DNA of 49,212 nucleotides from Clostridiales bacterium (lineage in GTDB: Bacteria > Bacillota > Clostridia > Monoglobales > Monoglobaceae), in assembly GCA_019419865.1 (NCBI GenBank), contig JAHZIG010000020.1, positions 1-49,212 of the forward strand. The letters run 5' to 3'. A program made the translations under genes and the position numbers. Under the pieces are notes generated by a model, which searched no databases, was not told the DNA's origin, and worked only from the letters and a program-made list of their open reading frames with translations. Of this stretch, positions 34,086 to 44,500 are shown in pieces (within the stretch, counting starts at the first letter, position 1; every line of letters begins with the position of its first letter).

Positions 34086-36149
34086 CTATTTATTTTGTTC
34101 TGCTATGATCTTTTCGATTATATTCGCCGGAGCTTCCTGGTATCTATCGAATTCAAATTCGAAGTTGCCGCGAGCCTGAGTCATCGAGCGCAGGTCGGAC
34201 GAATACGAATGCATCTCGGCCATCGGAACCTCGCCCTCGATCATGGTGATACCGTCGCCTACCGGCTCCATGCCGAGCATCTGGCCGCGGCGCTTGTTTA
34301 TGTCGCCTATGATATCGCCGGTGTAGCCGTCCGGAACGTAGACCTTAAGATGTCCGATAGGTTCGAGAATAACGGGCGAAGCCTGCTCCATTCCGGCTTT
34401 GTACGCGAGGTTCGCGGCGATCTTAAACGCCATCTCCGACGAGTCTACGTCGTGATATGAACCGTCGACCAAGGTAGCCTTTAAGCCGACCATCGGGAAG
34501 CCGCCGAGCACGCCGTGCTGCATCGACTCCTGAAGTCCTTTCTCGACAGCCGGGAAGTAGCCCTTAGGAACGCTGCCGCCGAAGATCTTTTCCTCAAATA
34601 CAAGTCCCTCTTGATCGGTCGGTTCGAACTCGATCCAAACGTGACCGTATTGACCGTGACCGCCCGACTGTTTCTTGTGCTTGCCCTCTACCTTGACCTT
34701 TTTCCTTATCGCTTCTCTGTAGGGAACTTTCGGCGCTTCAAAGGATATGTCTACGCCGAACTTGTTCTTGAGCTTGGATACGATAACGTCGATGTGCTGA
34801 TCGCCGAGACCTTTGAGGATCTGCTGATGCGTCTCCTTGTTATTCTCTAAAACGAACGTCTTATCCTCGTCCATCAGCTTGATAAGTCCCTGAGCTATCT
34901 TCTCCTCGTCGCCCTTGTTCTTGGGAACGACCGCGAGCGACATGTTCGGTTTTGAAAATTCTATTCCGTCGAGCTGCAGAGGATTGTTAAGACTGCTCAG
35001 AGTGTCCGCGGTCTTGGTCTTAGTCAGCTTGGTGGTGGTACCGATATCGCCGGCGTTGAGACGCGAGACCTCGATCTGTTTTTTGCCCTGCATCACATAT
35101 ATCTTACCTATTTTTTCGTTGGTATCCTGATTCATATTGTATACTGTCGTATCCGGGGTCATTATTCCCGAGAACACCTTAAAGTATGAAAGTTTTCCTA
35201 CGTAAGGATCCGCGACCGTCTTGAATACGAGCGCGCTGAGCGGATCGCTGCTGTCCACTTTGAGCCTCGAATCGCTGCCGTCCTTTTTCTTGGCGATTAT
35301 AAATTCGTCCTTAGCGTTCGGAGCCGGGAAATACGCGTGTATAGCGTTCATCAAAGAGGATATGCCCAGCTTGTTAAGAGCGCTGCCGCAGAGTACGGGA
35401 ACGATATCGCCGAGCGCGACGCCTTCTCTGAGCGACGAATACATCTCGGGAAGAGTGAACTCCTCGCCGCTGAAATATTTCTCCATAAGTTCTTCGGACT
35501 GCTCCGCGACCGCTTCGTTGATCATCTCGCGGAGCGGCTCGAGTTCGTCTTCGATACCTTCGGGCATTTCGGCCGTGACCGTTCTGTTGCCGTCGAACTT
35601 TCTCGCTTCCTTTTCGACTATGTTGACGAAGCCGGTTATCTTATCGCCTTCGCGTATGGGCAGCTGGAAAGGCGCTATCTTCTTGCCGTATTTATCCTTA
35701 AGCTGCTGGAGCACTTCGGAATAGTTAACGCGCTCGTCGTCTACCTTATTTATAAATATCATCTTGGGGATATTATGGTCCTCGCAGTATTTCCACGCTT
35801 TTTCCGCGCCTACGGTCAGACCGGATTTACCCGATAAAACTATTATAGCCGCGTCGGATACGCGAAGCGCCTGCTGTACCTCGCCTACAAAGTCAAAGTA
35901 TCCGGGAGTATCTAAAATATTAAACTTAACGCCGTTCCATTCGCACGCGGCGAGAGAGGTAGAGATCGAGAATTTACGTTTTATCTCCTCGGGATCGAAG
36001 TCCATAACGGTGTTGCCGTCCTGAGTACGGCCGAGCCTGTCGATATTTCCGGCAGTTAAGAGCATAGCCTCCGCCAGAGATGTTTTTCCCGAGTTGCCGT
36101 GACCCAGCAAACAAAAATTTTTGATATTAGATGTCTCGTATAGTTTCAA
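34086..36149 (-). CDS. fusA2: EF-G-like translation GTPase (second EF-G type)
   Basis: The 687-residue protein has the five-domain EF-G plan. Walker A is GHGNSGKT (16-23) and NKVD is 134-137. Switch II reads DTPGYFDF, with Tyr84 where canonical EF-G has the catalytic His (DTPGHVDF). Domain IV (about 470-590) includes the SGGHGQYGHV motif. This matches the second EF-G class (FusA2/EF-G2), not the housekeeping FusA next to rpsG/tuf. Its role is less clear; slow GTP hydrolysis would be expected from the Tyr. It starts at TTG with GGAGG 7 bp upstream. Confidence 0.9.
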   Translation of the reverse strand: MKLYETSNIKNFCLLGHGNSGKTSLAEAMLLTAGNIDRLGRTQDGNTVMDFDPEEIKRKFSISTSLAACEWNGVKFNILDTPGYFDFVGEVQQALRVSDAAIIVLSGKSGLTVGAEKAWKYCEDHNIPKMIFINKVDDERVNYSEVLQQLKDKYGKKIAPFQLPIREGDKITGFVNIVEKEARKFDGNRTVTAEMPEGIEDELEPLREMINEAVAEQSEELMEKYFSGEEFTLPEMYSSLREGVALGDIVPVLCGSALNKLGISSLMNAIHAYFPAPNAKDEFIIAKKKDGSDSRLKVDSSDPLSALVFKTVADPYVGKLSYFKVFSGIMTPDTTVYNMNQDTNEKIGKIYVMQGKKQIEVSRLNAGDIGTTTKLTKTKTADTLSSLNNPLQLDGIEFSKPNMSLAVVPKNKGDEEKIAQGLIKLMDEDKTFVLENNKETHQQILKGLGDQHIDVIVSKLKNKFGVDISFEAPKVPYREAIRKKVKVEGKHKKQSGGHGQYGHVWIEFEPTDQEGLVFEEKIFGGSVPKGYFPAVEKGLQESMQHGVLGGFPMVGLKATLVDGSYHDVDSSEMAFKIAANLAYKAGMEQASPVILEPIGHLKVYVPDGYTGDIIGDINKRRGQMLGMEPVGDGITMIEGEVPMAEMHSYSSDLRSMTQARGNFEFEFDRYQEAPANIIEKIIAEQNK

Positions 36150-36641
36150 AGCTTAAACCTCCAATGTGTTGAAATTAGGTTCTAATTTTTTATTTATTTA
36201 ATTTAATAAGTACCATTTTCTATTTTATCTTATTTTAATTGTAAAATCAACCGAATAATAACCAATAATATTTTTTAATTATATACAATTTGCACAAAAT
36301 TTTATTGCGCGTTTTATTAAAGTTGTTTTTATCGATCCCAAAACCGCGCGGCGCCGAGGCTTAAATATTTTAGTTTATAACTAATATCATACGATCGAAA
36401 GTTTGGTTCAAACCTGTTTTATAATAAAAAAGCGATAATATAATTTTGTGAGACATACATAAAATATTTGGGATCGTGCAAAAACATCCGCTAAAAATCT
36501 GTATAATATGTCTAAAACGACGGCGGAGGAAAGGGCTTGAAAATCTTGTCTTTTTTTATTTTTTGTGCTAATATAGTCTCATTGCCGGGCGCGGACCGGC
36601 GACGAATCGATAACCGAAGGTTTATAAAAGAGGAGGAAGAG
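36150..36641. other. AT-rich intergenic region before the ABC transporter
   Basis: About 490 bp of AT-rich DNA between divergent genes. A TATAAT at 36502 is a possible -10 for the ABC gene but its -35 is weak. I see no RNA gene, repeat or recognisable riboswitch. Confidence 0.45.
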
Positions 36642-38366
36642 ATGAGTACGATTAAAAAGTTTATCAAATACTACGCCCCGTATAAGGGGGTGTTCTTTTT
36701 CGATCTGTTCTGCGCGGCGGTGATAAGTATCGTCGATCTTATGTATCCGCAGATACTGCGCACGTCGATAAACACGCTGTTTACAAGGGACGCGGGCGCT
36801 ATTGTCCGCGCGCTGATACCGATAGCCGCTGCGCTGCTTTTTATGTATATCGCGCAGAGCCTGTGTCAGTATTACGTGAGCTATCAAGGGCATATGATGG
36901 GCGCGAGAATGGAGCGGGATATGCGCCAGGAGTTGTTCGACCACTATGAAAAGCTGTCGTTTTCGTATTACGACCGCAACAATTCTGGTCAGATGATGAG
37001 CAAGCTGGTGTCCGATCTGTTCGATATATCGGAGTTCGCCCATCACGGTCCCGAGAACCTTTTTATCTCTCTGCTTAAGATAATAGGCTCGTTCGCGTTC
37101 CTGTTTATAATCAACTGGAGACTGGCGATACCGCTTGCGGTCGTGGTAGTAATTATGTTTATTTTCTCGATGGGGCAGAATAAGCGCATGCAGGCGACGT
37201 TTATGGAAAACCGCCGCAAGATCGGCGACGTCAACGCAAGTCTTCAGGACACCCTCGCCGGGATCAGAGTCGTACAGTCGTTTGCGAACGAGGAAGTCGA
37301 GCGCGAGAAGTTTAAAAAGAGTAATCACGGATTTTTGCTGTCCAAGGACGCTAACTACAAGTGTATGGGAAGCTTTACCGGATCGAACCGCTTCTTCCAG
37401 GGGCTTATGTATCTGGTGACCTTCGTGTTCGGCGGATTCCTGATAGCGAACGGCAAGATGCAGACTGGCGATCTTGCGATGTACGCGCTGTATATAGGAA
37501 TATTTATAAGTCCGATCCAGATACTCGTCGAGCTGATGGAGATGATGCAGAAAGGTCTCTCAGGCTTTAAGCGGTTTAGAGAAGTTATGGAGACCGATCC
37601 GGAGATCGTAAACGCTGAAGACGCCCGGCCGCTCGAAGACGCGAAGGGCTTGGTAGAGTACGAGAACGTCTCGTTCCACTACAGCGACGACGATACGCCG
37701 GTACTGGAAAACGTATCGTTCAGCATACCCGCCGGGAAGTCGATAGCGCTGGTCGGTCCGTCGGGAAGCGGGAAGAGCACTATATGTTCCCTACTGCCGA
37801 GATTCTACGACGTCACGGGCGGACGGATAACAGTAGACGGCAAGGACGTAAGAGAGCTGAACTTGGAGAGCCTGAGGAATCAGATAGGCATAGTACAGCA
37901 GGACGTATATCTGTTCTGCGGAACGATAAGAGAAAATATCGAATACGGAAAGCCGGGCGCGTCGATGGAGGAGATAATCGACGCGGCTAAAAAGGCGAAT
38001 ATACACGAGTTTATCGAGGAGCTGCCGGACGGATACGACACCTTCGTCGGCGAGCGCGGAACGAGGCTTTCGGGCGGACAAAAACAGCGTATATCCATCG
38101 CGAGGGTGTTCCTTAAAAATCCGCCGATACTGATCCTGGACGAGGCGACGAGCGCGCTCGACAACGAGAGCGAGAGACATATACAGCTCAGCCTCGAGGC
38201 GCTCGCCAAGAACCGCACGACCATAACTATAGCGCACAGGCTGTCTACAATACGCGGCGCCGACGAGATACTCGTCGTAGCGGATAACGGGATAGCCGAA
38301 AGAGGAACTCACGACGAGCTGATAGAAAAAGGCGGGATTTACGCGCATTATTATAATATGCAATGA
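36642..38366 (+). CDS. ABC transporter, fused membrane and ATP-binding domains
   Basis: The protein of about 574 residues is a half-exporter of the MsbA/LmrA type that dimerises. Six membrane helices (about residues 15-320) precede an ATPase domain with Walker A GPSGSGKST, Q-loop GIVQQDVYLF, signature LSGGQKQR, Walker B ILILDEATSALD and the H-loop IAHRLST. The substrate is unknown; related exporters carry lipids, drugs or peptides. The ATG at 36642 has GAGGAGG directly upstream. A longer in-frame start at 36537 adds 35 residues with no match to the family. Confidence 0.93.
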   Translation: MSTIKKFIKYYAPYKGVFFFDLFCAAVISIVDLMYPQILRTSINTLFTRDAGAIVRALIPIAAALLFMYIAQSLCQYYVSYQGHMMGARMERDMRQELFDHYEKLSFSYYDRNNSGQMMSKLVSDLFDISEFAHHGPENLFISLLKIIGSFAFLFIINWRLAIPLAVVVVIMFIFSMGQNKRMQATFMENRRKIGDVNASLQDTLAGIRVVQSFANEEVEREKFKKSNHGFLLSKDANYKCMGSFTGSNRFFQGLMYLVTFVFGGFLIANGKMQTGDLAMYALYIGIFISPIQILVELMEMMQKGLSGFKRFREVMETDPEIVNAEDARPLEDAKGLVEYENVSFHYSDDDTPVLENVSFSIPAGKSIALVGPSGSGKSTICSLLPRFYDVTGGRITVDGKDVRELNLESLRNQIGIVQQDVYLFCGTIRENIEYGKPGASMEEIIDAAKKANIHEFIEELPDGYDTFVGERGTRLSGGQKQRISIARVFLKNPPILILDEATSALDNESERHIQLSLEALAKNRTTITIAHRLSTIRGADEILVVADNGIAERGTHDELIEKGGIYAHYYNMQ

Positions 38367-38444
38367 AATAATACCGGCGCGCGCTTTTGCCAAGGCCGCG
38401 CCGGGCTGACAATAAGATTTTTATAGAAGAGGAGGAGACTTCCT

Positions 38445-38882
38445 GTGAAAATGGAAATAAGAGAGCTTAAAAGAGAGGAGATCAAAGCCGCGACCGAGCT
38501 TATATGGGAGACGTTTTTGGAATTTGTCGCGCCGGATTATTCCGAGCAGGGAGTCGAGTCGTTTCGCAGATTCATTTTTGACGAAAGCGCCGCCGAAGAA
38601 TTAGAATTTTTCGGCGCGTTTGAAAACGGCGAGTTGATCGGGGTCTTATCCGCAAACGGAGACGGACATATCTGCTGTTTTTTCGTAAAGGCGAGCCGTC
38701 AAGGCCGCGGCGCGGGGAGAAGCCTATGGGAATATTACAGAGATTGCGGCGGCCGATCCGCGTTTACGGTCAATTCTTCCCCGTACGCGACTTCGGTTTA
38801 TCACAGTCTCGGCTTTAAAGACGCCGCCGCCGAGCGCCTGAGCGACGGGATCAGGTATACTCCTATGAAATATGAAAAATAG
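38445..38882 (+). CDS. GNAT family N-acetyltransferase
   Basis: The 145-residue protein fits the single-domain GNAT fold. The acetyl-CoA motif appears as VKASRQGRGAGRSLWEYY (about residues 83-100), and the C-terminal FTVNSSPYATSVYHSLGF matches the motif-B region. The acceptor is unknown. The start is GTG with GAGGAGG 8 bp upstream. It follows the ABC gene by about 80 bp and may be cotranscribed; a terminator lies just past its stop. Confidence 0.88.
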   Translation: MKMEIRELKREEIKAATELIWETFLEFVAPDYSEQGVESFRRFIFDESAAEELEFFGAFENGELIGVLSANGDGHICCFFVKASRQGRGAGRSLWEYYRDCGGRSAFTVNSSPYATSVYHSLGFKDAAAERLSDGIRYTPMKYEK

Positions 38883-38891
38883 ATTTTAAGC

Positions 38892-38914
38892 GGCCGAACA
38901 CGGTCGTTTTTTTA
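38892..38914 (+). terminator. Terminator after the acetyltransferase gene
   Basis: CGGCCG and CGGTCG form a short stem with a 4-nt loop followed by seven Ts. Confidence 0.6.
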
Positions 38915-38971
38915 TGGAATTAAATATGTTTTAGAGCCGAAGCGAAAATTTATATCGGGAGAAAAGAACGA

Positions 38972-38995
38972 CTCGGCGGAATTTTTCCCGCCGAG
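38972..38995 (-). terminator. Terminator of the signalling operon
   Basis: CTCGGCGG and CCGCCGAG form a perfect 8-bp stem around an 8-nt loop, downstream of the CheB-CheR-PAS stop codon on the minus strand, where TCGTTCTTTTC follows. Confidence 0.6.
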
Positions 38996-39017
38996 CCTTG
39001 AGTTTAAAGCTATAAGT

Positions 39018-41540
39018 TTAGTTTTTATTATCTCCGCCGAGACTGTCGATTATCGTTATGACAAGACCTTTGATGCGGTTTTCGGTCGTTCGGTACGGAG
39101 CTATCCTAAGCGTGTAATATCTGCCGTTCATAGCGGTGACCTCGCGGTCTATAGGCACGAGCGTTTTCAGCACGCTGTTCGCGTCGTCTACGATGTCCTC
39201 TTCGGGGAAGCTATGCGCGAAGATCTGGATCGAGCGGCCTATATCCGGCTCCATGAGCTGGAATTCTCGGCCTATGTATTCTGTGAACTTTCTTATGTTC
39301 AGGTTCCCGTCGACGAACAATATGCCTATCATAGTCGAGGATAGGAAGTTTGACAAGTCGTTCGTCATTATGGTAAGCTCGTCCAGCTTCTGCTGATACT
39401 CTGCGTTTACCGTGTAGAGCTCCTCGTTGACCGACTGTAATTCTTCGTTGGAACTTTGCAGTTCCTCGTTCGCGGTCAGCAGTTCCTCGTTCGCCGCCTG
39501 GAGTTCCTCGTTCACGGTCTCGAGTTCGCCGATCGTCGATTTAAGGTCGTTCTGAGATTCGTGAAGTTCCTGTTCCAAATCGGTTATTCTTCTTGCCGCG
39601 GTAGCGTCGATATCGTATTTTTCTTTTACGCCGTCCGTTTCGACGGCTCTTTTATCAACGAATATCATAACGACAAGGTTATAGTCGCCGTCGTCGTCCC
39701 AGTTTATCGGTTCGACGATCAAATCAATGCTCTTTACGCCGTCTTTATCTTCTACCAAAACGTCGGTATACGTGACCGACGTATGCTCGGTGCGGCAGCG
39801 GTTGAGGGCGGTAGACGCCGCAAGTCCTATATCCTTGCTCAGCATACTGAACAGGTTAAACGTCGCCTTTCCGGGAGCGATCTTTAAGTAGTCGTAATAG
39901 TTCCCAAAAAAGTGGATCACGTTATTTCTGTCGTCTACGACGACGGAAGCGGGAAGAAATCTTTCCAGGTAATTCAGGTAGATATTTTCGAGAGAATAGT
40001 TTATGCGGTCTCTCTCGCTTACGTTACTTACCGTTCTCCGCGCCGGCTGTATATTCGGCACGGTATATGATGAAGGCGTCCAGTTATCTATTTTTGCTCC
40101 CCCCTTATGTATATAGATCTTTTCGGCTCCGCAGAAAGGCTTGAATACGTTGGCGCATTCGTTCGCGGTCTCGCTCTTTCCCAAAAACAAGAATCCGCCG
40201 TCTTTGAGCGCGGAATGGAATATTGAGAACAGTCCCCGCTGCAGCACCGGCTGGAAGTATATCATAACGTTGCGGCAGCTTATCAGATCGAGTTTCCCGA
40301 ACGGCGGATCCGACAACATATTATGCGGCGCGAAAATTATCATCCTGCGTATATTTTTTGAGATATAGTAAAGATCGTTCTTCTTGGTAAAATATTTTGC
40401 AAGACGTTCCGAAGATACGTCGTCGAGAATACTTTCGGTGAAAACGCCCTTGCCGGCCTTTTCAATAGCCGTAACGTCCACGTCCGTGGCGAATATCTTG
40501 ACGTCGCGTTCGACGCCGAGTTCTTCCATGATTTCTTGAAACAGAATGGCGATGGAGTACGCCTCTTCGCCGGTCGAACATCCGGCGCTCCAGACGCGGA
40601 TCGCTTCGTTTTCTTTTGCGTGTTCCACAAGCCGCTTGATAACGCTGTATTTTAATTTTTCAAAGGACGCCGCGTCCCTGAAGAAGTTCGTCACTCCGAT
40701 CAGTATCTCTTTAACGAGTATTTTTACCTCGTCTTCGTTGGTATCGAGCCATCTTGCGTATTCCTGGAAGCTCGCGCTGTGATTGACCACCATTCTGCGC
40801 TCTATCCTGCGCAGCACGGTAGTGCGCTTATAATTGGTAAAGTCTATACCGCTGACTTTCTTTAAGACGGCGTAAATGTGTGAAAAAGTCTCCTCGTCCG
40901 AGAAGAATTCGTCGCTTTCGCGAGCCTTCACGATCGTGGGATAATGCGAAAAGTTGAGGATTTCGTCCGCGATCTCCTTGGCCGACAGGATCCAGTCTAC
41001 GAGACCTGTGCTGATAGCGCTTTTAGGCATACCGTCGAATTTAGCGTTCGACGGATTCTGAACGACGACCATTCCGCCGTGTTCTTTGATCGCCTTTATC
41101 CCTTTTGTGCCGTCGGTGCCCGTTCCCGAAAGCACGACCGCGACCGAACGTTCTTTTCTCTCCTCGGCGAGCGATGTGAAAAATATATCTATCGGGTGAT
41201 TCAGTATGCCGTGAACGTATTCGGTCAGGATCAGCTTTCCGTTCTTAAGCGTCATATTATTCTTAGGCGGGATCAAATATACCGTGTTCGGCTCTATCTT
41301 CATCTCGTTTTCGGCCTGTACCACGTTCATATCCGTCTGTTTTCCGAGTATATCAGCCATCAGGCTTTTGTAATCCGGCGAGAGATGCTGAACTACGACA
41401 AAGCTCAGGCCGCTGTTTCCTGGCATACAGCTAAAAAATTGCTGAAGCGCCTCGAGTCCTCCGGCTGAGGCTCCGATCCCGATTATCAAAGGCGCGCTAA
41501 CTTCTTTTAATTCAGAGTTTGCATGATTTGAATCGTTCAT
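39018..41540 (-). CDS. CheB-CheR-PAS fusion protein
   Basis: The 840-residue cytosolic protein fuses two opposing chemotaxis-type activities. Residues about 17-195 are a CheB methylesterase with Ser25 (GIGASAGG), His52 (VVQHLSP) and Asp143 (GTDGTKG), and no receiver domain. Residues about 215-480 are a CheR methyltransferase ([27 protein letters not shown]). A PAS-like segment (510-635), a heptad coiled coil built on NEEL repeats (645-720) and a second PAS-like domain (725-835) follow. There is no histidine kinase at the end, unlike many larger homologues. It starts one base inside the stop of the upstream GGDEF-EAL gene, with GGAGGAGA before the ATG, so the two are coupled. The natural target of methylation is unknown. 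Confidence 0.92.
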   Translation of the reverse strand: MNDSNHANSELKEVSAPLIIGIGASAGGLEALQQFFSCMPGNSGLSFVVVQHLSPDYKSLMADILGKQTDMNVVQAENEMKIEPNTVYLIPPKNNMTLKNGKLILTEYVHGILNHPIDIFFTSLAEERKERSVAVVLSGTGTDGTKGIKAIKEHGGMVVVQNPSNAKFDGMPKSAISTGLVDWILSAKEIADEILNFSHYPTIVKARESDEFFSDEETFSHIYAVLKKVSGIDFTNYKRTTVLRRIERRMVVNHSASFQEYARWLDTNEDEVKILVKEILIGVTNFFRDAASFEKLKYSVIKRLVEHAKENEAIRVWSAGCSTGEEAYSIAILFQEIMEELGVERDVKIFATDVDVTAIEKAGKGVFTESILDDVSSERLAKYFTKKNDLYYISKNIRRMIIFAPHNMLSDPPFGKLDLISCRNVMIYFQPVLQRGLFSIFHSALKDGGFLFLGKSETANECANVFKPFCGAEKIYIHKGGAKIDNWTPSSYTVPNIQPARRTVSNVSERDRINYSLENIYLNYLERFLPASVVVDDRNNVIHFFGNYYDYLKIAPGKATFNLFSMLSKDIGLAASTALNRCRTEHTSVTYTDVLVEDKDGVKSIDLIVEPINWDDDGDYNLVVMIFVDKRAVETDGVKEKYDIDATAARRITDLEQELHESQNDLKSTIGELETVNEELQAANEELLTANEELQSSNEELQSVNEELYTVNAEYQQKLDELTIMTNDLSNFLSSTMIGILFVDGNLNIRKFTEYIGREFQLMEPDIGRSIQIFAHSFPEEDIVDDANSVLKTLVPIDREVTAMNGRYYTLRIAPYRTTENRIKGLVITIIDSLGGDNKN

Positions 41541-44500
41541 TATATCTCCTCCATTTTGTTTTCTAACCATTTTTGCTCAAAATCTTCGGGCGGCAAGGGC
41601 TTATCGTAGTAGTATCCCTGACAGATCGAACATCCCATATCGAGCAGGGCGGCGACCTGAGAATCGGTCTCAACGCCTTCCGCAACGCAGGTCATACCGT
41701 TGTTCTTACAAATACGGATGATGTTTTTGACCAGCATCCTGTCGGTCTTGTTGCCTGAGATCTCGTTGATCAGGCTCCTGTCTAGCTTGATGGTATCGAA
41801 ATGCACATTCGTAAATATAGATATATTTGAATAATGAGAGCCGAAATCGTCGAGACCGAACTTCATTCCGAACTGCTTAAAGTTTTCCATAATATGCGTC
41901 AGCGTCGCTTTTTCGATATCGCAGCCCGACTCGGTTATCTCAAGCTCGATCATACCGGACAGAACCTCGGGATACCGGCTTTGGATCGCGAGCATCGAAG
42001 CCGGAGCGGTCGGATCCAGCAAGGTGATGCGCGAGATGTTTACCGAGACCTCTATCAGATCGTAGCCCTTGTTATACCATTGCTCTAAGTACGCGAACGT
42101 TCTGTCGAGCACGAACAGGTCGAGATCTCTGATCGTTCCGTCCTTTTCCATAGGATCTATGAATTTGCCGGGAGGTACGATAGCGCCGTCGTCGTCTACG
42201 CCTCTTACAAGCGCTTCGGCTCCGGCGAGGGTATCGGTAGTCATATCGACTTTCGGCTGAAAGTAAACGATGAATTTTCCGTTTCTCGCCGCCGCGCTGA
42301 AATCCGAATAGCGTATTCCCCATACGGCGATCGAATCGGCTGGGGCGACGACCTTAACGTGTTCGCAGCGCATAATAGCTTTCGCCTCTTTAACGAGTTT
42401 TTTCGCATAGAATACGCCGTCCGACCAGGTATAGCCGATACGTATTTGTTTATAATAGTTTTGCTGAAGCGCTTTCCGCGCTCTGGAGCAGCGCTCGGTA
42501 AAAGCGTCCATCGTAGTGTTTGGGCACAGGGCCACGAACTCGGAGTCCCATGTTCTGAAAACGTGCGACTTCCCGAATATCTCCGACAATATTTCAGCGA
42601 TATGTAAGATCAGCTTGCTTCCGTATTCAAAGCCGTGAGCGCTGTTGATCGTCGGGAGATCCGGAACGTCGAGCGCCAAGGCGCCGAGAGAGCCGTATAT
42701 ATCCGAGTTGACCGAATCGATAATGTCGGTATACGCGCGAAGATCGGGTATGCTTGTAAGAGCGTCCAGCGCCGTATTTTCCCTTTCCCGCGCGCCGCCG
42801 GGACGGTTGATCTCGTTGAAGACGTACGAGACGATCGCCGACGGCAGAGAGGCTTCGTCCTTATGGAGTTTTGGGTTTTCTATACAGAGAAAGCCGTTTT
42901 CGATAAGTTCCTTGTTTCGGCTTGTTATAGGCAGAGCGATAAAGCCCCAATAACTGCGTTTTTTCCTACCTTCGCTGAAGACGCCGAGGTCGCTGTTGTT
43001 CATGAATATCGGCTTGTTCTCTTCCATAGCTTTGCTCAGAAACGGCATTTTTTCAATTCTTACGCCGGATACCGCTCTTTGAATACTGTATTTACCGTTT
43101 GCGTTCCAATCGTAGATCATTGTGACTACGTTGTTGTTTTCGGCCAAAGCCAGTATGTATACGCGATCGGCGTGGTAATATTCGCCTAAGATCTTCAATA
43201 CGTTTTTAACGGCCGCGTCCGTCGAATTTGAAACGATTATCGAGGATAAACAATCGAGCGCCGCGTCTTTTTCGCCCTCCGAAAGTATGCTCGTCAAATC
43301 GCTTCCCAAAGAGATATTATATTTGTCGTCGCGGCTCTCAAAATTATTTTTTAAGGACGCAAGGTCGTTTCCGCTCGGGAACGCGACCGTATCGGACGCT
43401 GAATTTTTCCAGAGATTGCAAAGCGAGCTTGCAGAGGAGATAATGTCCTCATAATTCTCTTCCGGGTTTTGCGCGCATATCGTTCCGGCGACGAATCTTA
43501 GCGCCCTCGTTATTTTAGCGCCCGACATCGACGAACGCAGAAAGGCGAAAGCGTCCTCGAGCCGCTTTTTTATCGCGGAACGAGATTGAACGTCTACAAA
43601 AAACGCGATCAGCGCGTCTTCGTCGTATCGGCCGATAACGCAGTCCGAACCGAGCGCAAAAAGCAGAGCGTCCGAAACGTAGCGCTGCTTCTGCGCGGAG
43701 CTTCCGTATTCGTCGTCCGGGAGATCGGAAAATCCGTTGATCTGTATCAGGGCTACGGCGCACCCGTTTTCGCGGCCGAGCAATTTCCTGATCATCGCCT
43801 CGGCGGTAGCTTTGTCGTATAAGCCTGTGACGGGGTCTTTTTCAACGCTGAATTCGCATTCCCATCTGCGTCTGCGCTCTATATCGGTTAGATAATTAAA
43901 CAGATACACGTCCTGAGAGACTGTATTTTTGACGAGGAGCGCGGTGTTTAAGACCCATCTTATGTTACCTGAGCCGTCGATTCTCCGGTATTCCATATTC
44001 CGCCATACGATCTTGCCGTTCGAGGCGCCGAGCATTGCCTCGCGGCTGAAGCTTTTCGCGAAGTTCTTATCGTCGTCCGTAGAAAACAACTTTTTCCGTT
44101 CGGCTTCGACTATATCCGAAAAGTTTCTTATCTCCGCAAGATCGGTTCTGTCCTCGCCCTCGCTCCAAAGCTCCTTTATAGAGTCGTCCGATAAATTAGC
44201 TTTTACGTTCAGAATAAGGGATGGATAGACTGCGTCGGGCAGAGTCGGAGAAACGACGTTTCCCATTTTCCGATCCGAAACGTCGGAGAGGAACGACTTG
44301 ACGCCCACGGCTTTTACGGGGGAGCCGTTCTTGTCGTATACCGTCTTATACGTAAGAGAGGCCCAGCCGTAGCTCTCGGATTTGCGGTAACGCATGATGA
44401 ACGAACCGCTGCCGCCGGATTTCCCGCTTAAAATCTCAAGGCCGAACTCGCGGAACTTCGAGGCCGAGTCGGGGTGGATCCAGCCCATTTTTATAAGCGA

